Source: Phycomyces blakesleeanus NRRL 1555(-) (Eukaryota; Mucoromycota; Mucoromycetes; Mucorales; Phycomycetaceae). From it: DNA of 64,000 nucleotides. The translations under genes and the position numbers were made by a program. The stretch lies in contig NW_017265145.1 of the NCBI RefSeq assembly GCF_001638985.1, positions 744,001 through 808,000 of the forward strand, given 5' to 3'. Under the pieces are notes generated by a model. That model made no database searches. It was given only the letters and a program-made list of their open reading frames with translations, and was not told where the DNA came from. Shown here in pieces: positions 43,034 to 55,500 of this stretch. Positions within the stretch are counted from its first letter, which is position 1; every line of letters starts with the position of its first letter.

Positions 43034-44385
43034 TGGTTAATCTTGGCCTCTGCGTCGAGGGCTTTCTTGCTATGTGGGGGAGTGAAGCGAGGAGGTGAGA
43101 GGGATGTGTTGCGGCCTATTGGACGTACTGTCCGAGAAAACCGGAGATGAGAGAGGCGAGAGGCATTCTGAAGACGGAGAGTCCGAGCCTCGACTCTATC
43201 CGTGAAGTCAGTGATCATGTCGTCGTCTATCTCATCGTCCCAGCCCTTCACAGGAGTGTCAACAGAACGACTTCGGGGACGAGGGCCGGAGGACGTGGTT
43301 GTCGCAGATATTGTCGTGATGGCAGGGAGGGTTGCCGGTAGGGTTAGTTTTGCAGACTCAAGCAAAGCAGGTTTGTGCGGATTGTGCTTGGAAGCCTCGG
43401 ATCCTCCGTAGGTGAGCGAGAGTGCAGTCGGAATCAGAGGCTTAGGCTCGCGGATAGGTCGATCGAGCTTAACGTTGCGGTGGGGGTGACGGGATCGCTT
43501 GTTTGAGGTCTTAGAAGTCTTGGATGGATCGGAGGAGTGCGGGCAATTGGCTTGCAGGTGGCCGATCTTGTTGCATCCAAAGCACGTTCGGGTTTCGGCT
43601 GGGCGCTTAGTGCACTGGGTGACTTCGTGTCCCATTTCCTTGCAATAAGTGCAGTGGGAGCCCATCGAAGGCCACTTACCGAGTATCTTTTGCGTAGCGT
43701 CGTATGCTATTTGGTACGTCAGGGAATCGGATGGCACCTCGTCAGTGGGGGTGTTGGCAAGGACAACATATCCAGAGCCGTCAAAAAACCCATACGTTTC
43801 GTGAACGGCGATCTCACGCACTTTACCAAAAGGAGACATACATTTCGTGAGCTGTGTAGCAAGTTCCGGATAGGGGACACGAGGAAGCTTGGTCAGGAAA
43901 ACACGGCGAACAATTGTGCCAATGGGAACAGCCGGTTGAGCGGGAAAAGATGAAACGCCGACTACCAAAGGATGAGAGCACGCTCTCTCACAGTCAGCAC
44001 TGGTAGCCAGGTGGAGCTCGCATGTATCAGGGGAATAGCGAGATCCAAGAGTGATTCCCATGTTAACTTCGCGAGGGTAAGCTGCGAGAAGGGCTCTCCA
44101 GAAAGGGTCGAAGTTGGGTGACGTTTTTGGTGGGGCGGTAAAGAATACAGAGAACTTAGAGGACCCTACACGCCAGGTACGTGGGGTTGTGTTATTTGTA
44201 GAGCTAAAGATAACATGTGGTTGCTTTTCGGTGAGTGGAGGTGCATTCTGTGTAGCTACTTGTGAGTATAGTGGTGTCAGAGTAGGTGAGATTGGTGTGA
44301 ATGAGGTTGCCAATGGTGGAGATGAGCCAGTGGTGGAGGGGTTTTTGACCCCTGGTGGTTCCGGAGTGTTAGTGGAAAGAGCCAT
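43030..44385 (-). CDS. LINE ORF1: gag-like RNA-binding protein with CCHC knuckles (451 aa)
   Basis: The N-terminal ~100 residues are Pro/Ser/Thr-rich and probably disordered. A middle region (about 75-230) has an RRM-like nucleic-acid-binding pattern around IVRRVFLTKLPRVPYPELAT and CMSPFGKVREIAVHETYGF. Two zinc knuckles follow: CTYCKEMGHEVTQC and CFGCNKIGHLQANC (CX2CX4HX4C), then a basic tail (KRSRHPHRNVKLDRP). Such proteins package the element RNA into ribonucleoprotein particles and chaperone target-primed reverse transcription. The stop codon overlaps the ORF2 start. The ATG lies two bases inside the element's 5' end. Confidence 0.93.
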   Translation of the reverse strand: MALSTNTPEPPGVKNPSTTGSSPPLATSFTPISPTLTPLYSQVATQNAPPLTEKQPHVIFSSTNNTTPRTWRVGSSKFSVFFTAPPKTSPNFDPFWRALLAAYPREVNMGITLGSRYSPDTCELHLATSADCERACSHPLVVGVSSFPAQPAVPIGTIVRRVFLTKLPRVPYPELATQLTKCMSPFGKVREIAVHETYGFFDGSGYVVLANTPTDEVPSDSLTYQIAYDATQKILGKWPSMGSHCTYCKEMGHEVTQCTKRPAETRTCFGCNKIGHLQANCPHSSDPSKTSKTSNKRSRHPHRNVKLDRPIREPKPLIPTALSLTYGGSEASKHNPHKPALLESAKLTLPATLPAITTISATTTSSGPRPRSRSVDTPVKGWDDEIDDDMITDFTDRVEARTLRLQNASRLSHLRFSRTVRPIGRNTSLSPPRFTPPHSKKALDAEAKINQ

Positions 44386-44387
44386 GA

Positions 44388-44402
44388 GACGTTGGGCATC
44401 AA
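44388..44402. repeat. Target-site duplication of the LINE (5' side)
   Basis: GACGTTGGGCATCAA, identical to 39019-39033. Confidence 0.95.
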
Positions 44403-44424
44403 CTTTTTATATTTAAGAAGTCCC

Positions 44425-44449
44425 GAATTTTCTGTGAGATAGCACCTCT
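44425..44449. repeat. Right arm of distant inverted repeat (partner 37813-37839)
   Basis: GAATTTTCTGTGAGATAGCA followed by CCTC; complement of the left arm with a few differences. Confidence 0.55.
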
Positions 44450-44675
44450 ATTTTTCATGGTTAATTTGAAAAATTGCAAAAGTCTCCTTAATGCTGTTAT
44501 TTGATTTTTCACAATACGTTATTTGGAAATTTTGTACACGCTCATTGAGATTTTGAGAACCACTGATTGGATAATGTTTTTCGCGCTTATTGATTTTTTA
44601 TTTTACGACAATTGGGTTTTCAGAAATCGCTGAATAATTTTTGAAATCCGCTATTTGGGACCGTACGCACTGTAT

Positions 44676-46246
<1,571 letters not shown>

Positions 46247-48632
46247 AATGGAGGTGTATAAGAGGAACAGTTACTTTGAGTTTAGTTACAACGGCGCGCA
46301 CCATGATGAAGCTACACCGCGACTTTCCTTTGAACCGTACGTAATCAGTGACGTGTAAATTGATTTTAAATTCCGAAGATCAGAGCAGCTTTGATACAGT
46401 ACATCCAGTTTATTTCTCTTCGTTTTTATAGTTAATCTGAAATCTGTAAATCAATGAAGAAGATTTGGACCGTTTACAATATCACAATAATTGGTATGAA
46501 AGGGTGGCATACAGGGATTAACTTTAAATCTCACTTATGAAGCATAAACAATAATAATAGTTTAGAGAATCTCCAATAGTCACTTTTATCTCAACTTTTA
46601 TGTCAAATTTAAAATTTTAGTTAAAAGTCCTATAACCAACAACTCGATTTATTTTATTTTACGAAAAATTTATTGTCCTGAATTTTATCTTTCTGCTAAA
46701 TTTGACAGGGATTTAAAAGTTTTAACTGAAGACGCTCTCAAAATTTATTCCAAAAAAAAGATAGATTAAGACCGTTATTTGTGAACTTTTATTTTCTCTG
46801 TAAGAATTTGTCTTCATTATAATTCATAGCATCTACCGGTAGATGTAATATAGAAAGAAGTAATATGAGAATATTTATTTTGCTTACAGATCAATATATG
46901 TATTTATTTCTGAAAATAAAAGCATACACTATTTTCTAAAAACAATGTCGTACTAACAGGTTACATTTTGTATGTCTTGTATTATAAATTTACGGATTTC
47001 GTGATATTGTTTTCAGGAAATAGTGTATGGTTTATTTCATACTCTGGATTAACAATCCGGTGATCTGGTCTGCTGGAAAATTTGGTACTCTTGTTTTCGG
47101 TACAGATAAATAAATGCCAATATTTCATCAGTATAACGAGAGCCTTTCCTTTTAAGAAAAAATATAGATAGAAACATAGTAATACTTGTTAATTATCATT
47201 ATATATATATATATATCAATATGTAATACATCGATCGGCTCTTTCATAATTTGGTAGCTTTTAATATGCCTTTAACAAACAAGGTGCTAATTTAAAATTT
47301 GTACTATCTAATTCTTTAATAAGAACCTTGTTCAAATAAAGCTAGTCTTTGGGAAATTAGGACCTCTTTTTCGTTTTCATTCCAGTGTTGTGCATGTATT
47401 ATATTGTTTCCCTTCTACCGCACCGGAAACCTTAAGTCAACACTTCTCATTTTAGGAGTGTTTGGGTAACCTGTACATTTTCATGTGTGGCAAAAAAAAG
47501 AGCAAGTCAAATTGGACTTTTGTGTGGGAAATAGGACCATTAAAAATGTCAGTTCTAGAGTTTGTGAACACAAGATGAATTGCTCATGTGTGCAATGGTA
47601 AATACGAAATATAATGTATTTACCAAACATGCCTGTAAAGAATGTCAGAGTATTGAATATTACTGTAGGTTTTTTGTGTCACATAGAAATGCCTATCTTT
47701 GCTAATACTATGGAAGTATTTGGAGCAAATTTGCTGTCTAATTCGTTAACTGCTAGGTGTTATATTAGGTATATAGGTCATATAAGTACATAAAAGCATT
47801 ATACGTCTAAAGAGCAAGGTGTACTGCGCAAATGCATGCGTTGTACATAGTGAAACAAAAGGAGAAATGCTGCAATGGCTCCCGTCTCTTGTTTGCTTGA
47901 TTAGGCACCTTGCAGTTTAATCAGGTGTGAGACTGTGTGGGTGCTTCCCTAAAAATATTGGCTGTCGGGGTCACTTATTCTTAACTCTCAGTGATAAATT
48001 CATTGATTCTCAGTTTGCACCTGGTTCAAAACCAGAACCAGTCGGATGAAAACCTACAGAGTAACAGATCTAGGTTATCTGCTTTGACATCTATCATTGT
48101 TTTTTTCTCGTCTATACTAAGCCAACCAATGCTTTTATTTTCATATTGAATACTTAATTACAGCCGAATGGTAAAAGCAAGCCAAGGTCTGAAAAACAAA
48201 TATAAAAGAAATGATTCAAATCCATGCACAATGTATCTTTTATAGATCTTCAGTTGTACATACCGGAAGGGTCGATTTAGCCGGGCTCCGACTCACCTCC
48301 AAATAGATAGACATTGGTGAATAATGTACGGTTGTTTATTCTGCCAAGTGAATGTACCTAATCATAGTTGTCCCCACATCTACTCTAATTCTAAGCATCG
48401 GAGAAAACGGCCCGGGAAGGGTTAAGACTGGACTGGGAATAAATGCCCAAGGCAAAAGAGAATCATACGGAATCCAGTTGAATATCTCTAAATGAATACC
48501 ATGAGAAAGGTCCAATAGCTTCGATTAGAATGCCGTCAATAGTTTTTCCGTAATATGAATTTGTGGCAGTTTTGAAAAAAAAAATTATACTTTAGTATTA
48601 CTCTCCCTTCTTGTTCCGTTCCCGCTCCTGCG
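46247..48632. other. Intergenic (2.4 kb)
   Basis: Lies between two divergent genes (RPT6 minus, SUR2 plus), so both promoters are here. The middle (46400-48500) is AT-rich. An AT run lies near 47202-47216. I see no ORF, tRNA or transposon ends. Confidence 0.5.
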
Positions 48633-49753
48633 ATGAATGCCACAACACAATTCTTCACTTCTACCATACAGGCATCTCTTCGGTGTGATCCTTGGTCGGA
48701 TGAAATGCTCACTCTTTGGGTCCCAATTGTATTTTATTGGGTCTACAGCATCTCCTTTCACTTTTTGATGAAGGCCGAAATCCCATTCTTTGAGAAATAC
48801 CGCATTCACACCTCAAGCGACATGGAAAAACGCAACCGAGTATCTATCACTAAAGTACTCTACATGGTTGCTTTTCAACAAGTCATTCAAGTCATCCTGG
48901 GCATCATTGTTTTCCGGCCAGTCGATCAAAACCTTTTGGCTATCCAACAAGTCAGATCTATTAGATTTCTGACAGATGCCGCATTCAATCTCTTAACTAA
49001 ATTTACTCAATCGAGTGACATGATCTTCAAAATTGCAAGTTCAATTGCCTCAATAATCTACTGGGGTATTATTCCTGCTTTCCAGTTCGTTTCTGCTATG
49101 TAAGTTAATTGTTCATAGTTTAAGGAGCGTAGATAAAAGAGAGATTTTTCAGTGTTATGGATAATAACCTTCCACGCAGGGTTATCATGGACGCACATCA
49201 GTACTTTTTCCATCGCCTGTTTCATGTCAATAAATTCCTTTATCGACATATTCACTCCCATCACCATCGCTTGTATGTTCCATATGCATTCGGAGCATTG
49301 TACAACCATCCTGTAGAGGGGTTTATGTTGGACTCTGTCGGAGCAACACTTGCAGTTGAGATTACTAGAATGTCGCCTCGCTTGAGTATGATCTTCTTTA
49401 CATTCTCAACACTCAAGACAGGTAAGACCAGAATTACAGAAGAGGAAAGTGAGTCAAATTTGACCAAAACATGACGTTCTTTTTCGTTATTTCTAGTTGA
49501 TGACCACTGTGGGTATGCACTTCCATGGGATCCACTGCAGTTTCTGTTTGGAAACAATGTCGAATAGTAAGTATAGTGTAACTGTGAGGGCAGCTTTATT
49601 GACTTGTGCTATAGTCACGACATCCACCACCAACCTTACGGGATCAAGAAGAACTTTTCCCAACCCTTCTTTACCATCTGGGACAAATTCTTTGGTACTG
49701 AACTGTCTGTACAACAAGTAAAAGCTTCCAGAAAAACAAAGAAAGTCGAGTAA
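48633..49753 (+). CDS. SUR2: Sphinganine C4-hydroxylase (Sur2), fatty-acid hydroxylase superfamily
   Basis: Four exons (48633-49099, 49153-49421, 49497-49566, 49615-49753) give 314 aa. The N-terminus has hydrophobic segments (LWVPIVFYWVYSISFHFLM; VLYMVAFQQVIQVILGIIVF; IIYWGIIPAFQF). The di-iron histidine motifs are complete: DAHQYFFHRLFH, HSHHHRLYVPYAFGALYNHP and YHDIHHQPYGIKKNF. These match ER-membrane hydroxylases that convert dihydrosphingosine to phytosphingosine, the main fungal long-chain base. VDDHCGYALPWDP and NHPVEGFMLD are further Sur2 landmarks. The C-terminus ends in a lysine-rich KASRKTKKVE, plausible as an ER-retrieval-type basic tail. Confidence 0.94.
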
Positions 49754-50105
49754 ACCTCCCTTTTCTTTCCACCTCTCTCATAAACCCTACCCTCCATCCT
49801 ATCTATTTTTCTATTATTGTTCTCTTTATATTCCATACGTAGTCACTCGTAATTTCATCTATATTATTCCTTGTGCTGCTTATTCTACTTGCATTCTTAA
49901 TAATTCCGTTAAATGACACCTTTCATATCATCCCCACTTTATCTTGATAAAATCAAGCTTAATTATCTCATTTTTTTAAAAGTTGCAGAAAGATATTCTT
50001 TATGAAATGATGCGGTTTTCTCTAGATAGAATTATTGAGGGATAAAGAAAGTGAAAGGTAAAAAAAAGCGGGAAGGTAAGCAAAGCGAGATTAAGAGTGG
50101 CGTAT
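49754..50105. other. Convergent 3' spacer of SUR2 and PUF6
   Basis: 350 bases, AT-rich, 3' UTRs of both genes; no other feature. Confidence 0.5.
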
Positions 50106-52352
50106 TTATTTGGCAGCCAAGAGTTCAACCAACAGCTTGGCTCCAGAATTCTTCTCCGCTGCTGCCTCGATCTCTTTTTTATGGGGCTTGAGCGCCTTAC
50201 GAACATCCTTCTTGGTTGACGGCTCTTCTGCAAGTGCGACGACAACAAAGCTACCGAAGTTTGTAGCAAAGTAGCCAAGATGGGGCTGAATAACCTCGAG
50301 AAGTTTGGGAGCGAACTCAAGGGGAGCGAGAGCTAAAAAAAAATAGGAGTTTTCTTTAATATTCTATTTAATTATGTTATCTAATTTATACTAACCCTTA
50401 TCGTTCGATTCTTCTGCGGTATCAGCCTTAATCATAGCCTTGATGATACGGTTAGCGAATCTATCCACAATAATATGGTTCTCATTTTCGATGGGCTCTG
50501 CAGCCAATTCCAAAATAGAATTGATAGCAGCAGTTTTGTCACCTAATTAAGCATATATTTATGAGTATTTGGACTTTGGGATTAAAAAGTAAAAACAATA
50601 ACCTACCATCAGCATGGAGCATAATTTCATGGACTACTTGGGATGAAAGCTTCTCGCGCATCAATGTGCCAGCATTATCTGCCACCATCTTGATCAAAAG
50701 TGGTGAACTTGCCTTCAAAAGTTCAAGCGATCTTTGTTGGGGATCTTTTTTGCTATTTCCATCCAAATATAGAAATTAGAGAATGTACCTTAGTATTTTT
50801 ATGCATGAAAATGCCTTACCTGGTGCGAATAGCATCACCAGCCTTCAATTCCTGAACAGTCTCGGGGGACAAGTATCTGGTATTACGTCCAGCCAAAATA
50901 TACAAAAAGAAACGTCTACCAAATTTGTTGGCGAATAGTTCCTTGGCGTTCTTACTCAATTCCTACATTAGCACAAATATAAGTAAATCGAATATATTTG
51001 AATGCATAATGTATTACTTACACCAAGAACAGCCTTGGTGATCAGAACAGTATCGTCAGTAACATCCAAAAGACGTAACAGAACAATGTAACCCTGTTCG
51101 TCACATGCAATCTTGGAAAGGAACGGTTTGAAGGCTTTAATAATGGTTTTACGATCCTACAAGAAGTACATAATTAATCCAGTAATCTCAGTCGCATTTC
51201 AGTATTAATTTACCTTGGGGGTAGCATATGTCAAACAAAGCATAGCAACGCGAGCACCTTCACGGGTATGGACAATGTCTTGAAGATTCTCCTTGATATG
51301 ACCAAGAACATTCTAAAAGAAGCAAAAAAATAAGAATATATTCCTTTTATTTACAGCATCATGACATATGTCGTTCTTACCTCGCGACCCTTATCGTCAG
51401 TAAGCACCAGGTACTGAAGCAATGCCTTGTGTACAATACTGTTGACAACAGTACCCTTATCCATGCAGCCATCCAACATTTCTCCCATATATTTCAAGAT
51501 AGAGTCTTTCTTCTCGGGGAGCTTCTCCAATAATTCATCAAGAGACTTGGCTCCTCCACCGTGGTTAAAGAGAGTCATCTCAGGACCATAGAACTCCGAC
51601 AATAGTTCCTGGCGCTGTGCAGAGGTGGAGTACTGAGAATAGAATGATTCAATGACATTCGAAGCTTCTTTGTGGCGGATAAGCTTACGGATGTGACCAC
51701 GGAACTCAGCAAGAATGCTATCACGCATCCAATGACTACAGAATCACCATAATTAAATTATAAAATTTAGTAAAATTCTGTTTAACTTGTACAATTCACA
51801 TAGACTTACCAGTACTCAAGTGCCTTAATAACAATAAACTTTCCATACATCGACTTTGACAGCTCAAGGTACTTGCCCTTAAGTTCCTCGGCGATCTGAC
51901 GTCTCTGATCAGAGTTACCTTTCTTTAAGCATGTCTGGATCATACGTGATGCGTCGTGCTTAAAAATAACCTAATGACCCGGAAACAAACCAAAAAAGTT
52001 AATTTTTAATTTAGCTTTCTTCATTCGTTAAATCTACTTGCTTCCTGAACACGACCGGTAATAACAGCCATGATCTCGTCCATTAATTGCTTCTGCTCAT
52101 CACGCTTAATATCACTACGGCGCAATTTTTCCCAAATACGCTTTGCCTCGGAGATCATGTCGAAGTTGCGATCGTGAGCCTTGCGCTCCATTTTGGTCTG
52201 TCTCTGTTCACGACGGGCCTCTACCAACACATTGGAGGTTATTATAAGCTCAATTCAGCAATGCTCCTGTAGTTTTTACCAGGCTTAGGCTTCTTGTTGT
52301 TTACGACAGCATCGGTGGGGGCTTCCTTTCTCTTGGCGGTGAATTCAGACAT
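50106..52352 (-). CDS. PUF6: Pumilio-family protein Puf6/PUM3 (CPL domain)
   Basis: Ten exons: 52280-52352, 52042-52220, 51810-51970, 51381-51735, 51214-51312, 51022-51156, 50820-50962, 50607-50752, 50396-50542, 50106-50332. Total 554 aa. The N-terminus is basic (MSEFTAKRKEAPTDAVVNNK). The charged segment EAKRIWEKLRRSDIKRDEQK precedes the PUF repeats: FKHDASRMIQTCLKKGNSDQ, ELSKSMYGKFIVIKALEY, EGARVAMLCLTYATPK, DEQGYIVLLRLLDVTDDT. The C-terminus matches the CPL region (RRFFLYILAGRNTRYLSPE, FGSFVVVALAEEP). PUF6/PUM3 proteins bind structured RNA or DNA in the nucleolus and function in 60S biogenesis; in yeast Puf6 also represses ASH1 mRNA. Intron 2 uses a GC donor (GAA|GCAAGT, 51971-52041), required for phase. 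Confidence 0.93.
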
Positions 52353-52552
52353 GATGTTATTATCGGATCACACACTTTGAGATCGTTCTTTTTTTGCTAA
52401 AAAGTAAAGTGTCTCGGAAAGTGTAGTCACGGCTTGAAAGCCACAGGCGGAGCCACAATTAAAGGAACGCGCTTGGACCAGACAACGCGAACCCTGTTTA
52501 TTTTAAGTTGGACCGCGTTTTTAGTAAATTGTCGTGTTGTGTATCTCTTCCC
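52353..52552. promoter_or_regulatory. Bidirectional promoter PUF6 / POL2 with three ACGCG motifs
   Basis: Only 200 bases separate the divergent start codons. ACGCGC (52467-52472), ACGCGA (52485-52490) and an inverted ACGCGG (52513-52518) lie on the POL2 side. ACGCG is the core of the MluI cell-cycle box bound by MBF in G1/S genes, fitting a replication polymerase. Function is inferred. Confidence 0.5.
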
Positions 52553-55500
52553 ATGGCGATTGGCAAAGAATTTGGTGCATCCAAACAATTTCAGAATTCA
52601 AGGGGAAGAGGCCGACAACTGGGATCTACACGGGCTAATAACTCGGCTCAGAAGTATGGTCTTCCAACAAATTCTATCAATGAACCATCCAACCAAGATC
52701 AGCGGTTCGATGATGTTAAGGCATTAGATGAATTGGAAGCAAAATTCAATTTCAGTCGTTATGAAGATGGTCCCGAGCAATTGGGCTGGATGCTTAACAT
52801 GCATGAGGTAGAAACAACTTGTATGCTACTATAAATCGACCCGACGATAATTTATAAAAAAAGTACATGCATAATAGACCCTCATAAAAGACGATGAATG
52901 GCCTTCTGGAAGGGCTGGAGTTGATTTTTACTTTCTCAATGACAATGGAGAGACCTTTAAAACTACACAAGCCTATAGCCCATACATGTTTATTGGTTGC
53001 AAGGTAAATTAGGGAAACAAAGATAAATCTGTAAAAACCCTTCTTTTTCTTTTAAGAATAAAAAAAACGCATTTTATTAAATATCATCTGCAAAAAAGGC
53101 AGGAACCGAGGCAGAAGTTGAAGAGTTTCTGAGACGCCGATTTGAAAATACCATTGAAAAGATGAAGCGGGTCAAAAAAGAGGATCTTGACCAGGCATGT
53201 TCTTTTAGACTCAGTGTGGCATAAAATTCAAAGCTAACTTCATTATTTACATTTGTATACATATATATAAAGCCTAATCATCTGGTAGGAAACACACGCA
53301 CATTGATTCAACTGTATTTTAGAAATATGAATGATATGTACGGTGTACGTCGTGTTCTTTTACCAGCAATAAAAAAGAATCAAGCGAAGATCAGTGCTAT
53401 GGATACATATGCAGAGGTCGTTAGGTATACTTATACAAAAAAAACATGTCATTTCTTTTTCTTGGAAAGGCTAATATGCTCTATATAGTGAAGCTAATAA
53501 TGTTCACTACGAGCCTGAACATTCCTCTGCCTCCATGGCCTCTCGCAGAAACCCTAATGAGTCCCTGGAAAATATCATTGATATTCGAGAATATGATGTC
53601 CCTTATTATGTCCGTGTAGCTATTGATCTCGGTAAGGATAATAAGTCAAATAAAAAGTAAGAGATGATTAGTGAACATATTTTTTGCAGATATCCGTGTA
53701 GGTCTTTGGTATACTGCAACTGCAAAAGACGATGGTTCCGTTTCTCTATCACTTCGCCCTGAGCTTGTTCATCGTCCTGAACCTGTTGTCCTTGCTTTCG
53801 ATATCGAAACCACTAAGTTGCCACTCAAATTCCCTGATGCTTCTTACGATTCTATTATGATGATCTCATATATGATTGATGGACGAGTAAATATCTATAT
53901 AACAAAATACAAATATTATTTTATAAATGCTGAAAGTTATATTGATAGGGCTACTTGATTACAAATAGACAAATTGTAAGCCAAGATATTGAAGATTTTG
54001 AGTACACGCCAAAACCCGAATTCGAAGGTCCATTCACAATCTTTAACGAAGAGGATGAGGTAGGAGCTATAACAAGTTATTGAATAAATAATTTATCGTT
54101 TTTCTTGGTGTTAGTGTGCTCTTTTGACACGATTCTACGAACATATACAAACCGCTCAACCGAATATATATGTAACATATAACGGTGACTTTTTCGATTG
54201 GCCATTCATGGAAGCACGATCCAAAGCGAATGGTATTGACATGTACAAGGTAAAATAAAAAATAAAATAACTGAAAGACTAATAATGTTGTATAGGAAAT
54301 TGGTGTATATAAAGATGAAGAGGATGAATATAAGTGTAAACACGCCAGTCATATGGATGCCTTTAGATGGGTGAAACGTGATTCTTATTTACCACAAGGA
54401 AGTCAGGGTCTTAAAGCAGTGACGACTGTTAAGTTAGGATATAACCCTATGGAATTAGATCCAGAAGACATGACTAGGTAAGTAAAGTGGCATTAATAGT
54501 AATAAAATAAAATCTAATTTAGCACCTATTAGATTTGCTTCAGAGCAGCCACAGACGCTCGCCCAATACTCTGTTTCAGACGCTGTAGCAACATACTACC
54601 TTTACATGAAATACGTTCACCCTTTTATCTTCTCCTTGTGTAATATTATTCCTTTGGTTCCTGATGAAGTGCTACGAAAAGGAACAGGAACTTTATGTGA
54701 ATTGCTGCTGATGGTAGGCTGTTAGATTTCTAGATATGATTATCAATGCATATGGTTAACACTAAACAAATCAAACCTCCTTTTTTTAGGTCGAAGCTTT
54801 CAAAGTGAATGTTATTATGCCTAATAAACACATGGAAGCAACCAACCAATTTTTTGATGGACATCTCCTGGAGAGCGAAACATATGTTGGAGGTCACGTT
54901 GAAGCGCTTGAAGCAGGGGTTTTCCGAAGCGATTTACCTACTGATTTTAAAATAGAGCCACAAGCTGCACAACAAGTAGGAAATACACTATTAATGCAGT
55001 TATTTGTGGATAGACTTACCCAACTTCTGCCTTTTCTCTGTAGCTAATAGATCAACTAGATGATGCTCTTAAATTCACAATTCGAGTGGAAGAGAAGAAA
55101 AATCTCGAAGATATTGAGAATTACGACGAAGTGCGCGATGAAATCAAACGCCAATTAGAAGATCTGCGCGACAAGCCTTTACGCCATGAGCCGCCTTTAA
55201 TTTACCACTTGGATGTTGCAGCAATGTACCCAAATATTATTCTGACGAACCGACTCCAACCAGACGCTATGGTCGACGAATCAACATGCGCTACATGCGA
55301 ATTTAACCGACCCAACAAAACATGCGATCGACGTATGACATGGTCTTGGCGTGGTGAATACTTCCCTGCGAAACAAAACGAATATCGTATGATTCAGCAT
55401 CAGTTGAGTATCGAAAGCTTCCCGCCGAAGTTCCCAAATGGCCCCAAACGACCATGGCATACACTTTCTGAGGCTGAACAGGGTACTTTACTGAATAAGC

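Larger units (their letters stand above)
39034..44387 (-). mobile_element. Intact non-LTR retrotransposon (LINE), two ORFs, 5.35 kb
   Basis: It is bounded by a perfect 15-bp target-site duplication. It ends in a short poly-A (T10 at 39034-39043 on plus) and has a T/G-rich region 39121-39213 in its 3' UTR. ORF1 carries zinc knuckles, ORF2 an apurinic-type endonuclease and reverse transcriptase. Both frames are uninterrupted, so the copy looks recent and possibly active. The element begins only two bases before the ORF1 ATG, so its 5' leader (and any internal promoter) is either minimal or truncated. It sits 270 bases downstream of RPT6 and shows higher G+C than its surroundings. Confidence 0.97.

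Noticed and set aside
48216..48300. Segment with TTCAAATCC resembling a tRNA T-arm
   Set aside because: No matching acceptor or anticodon arm can be folded around it.
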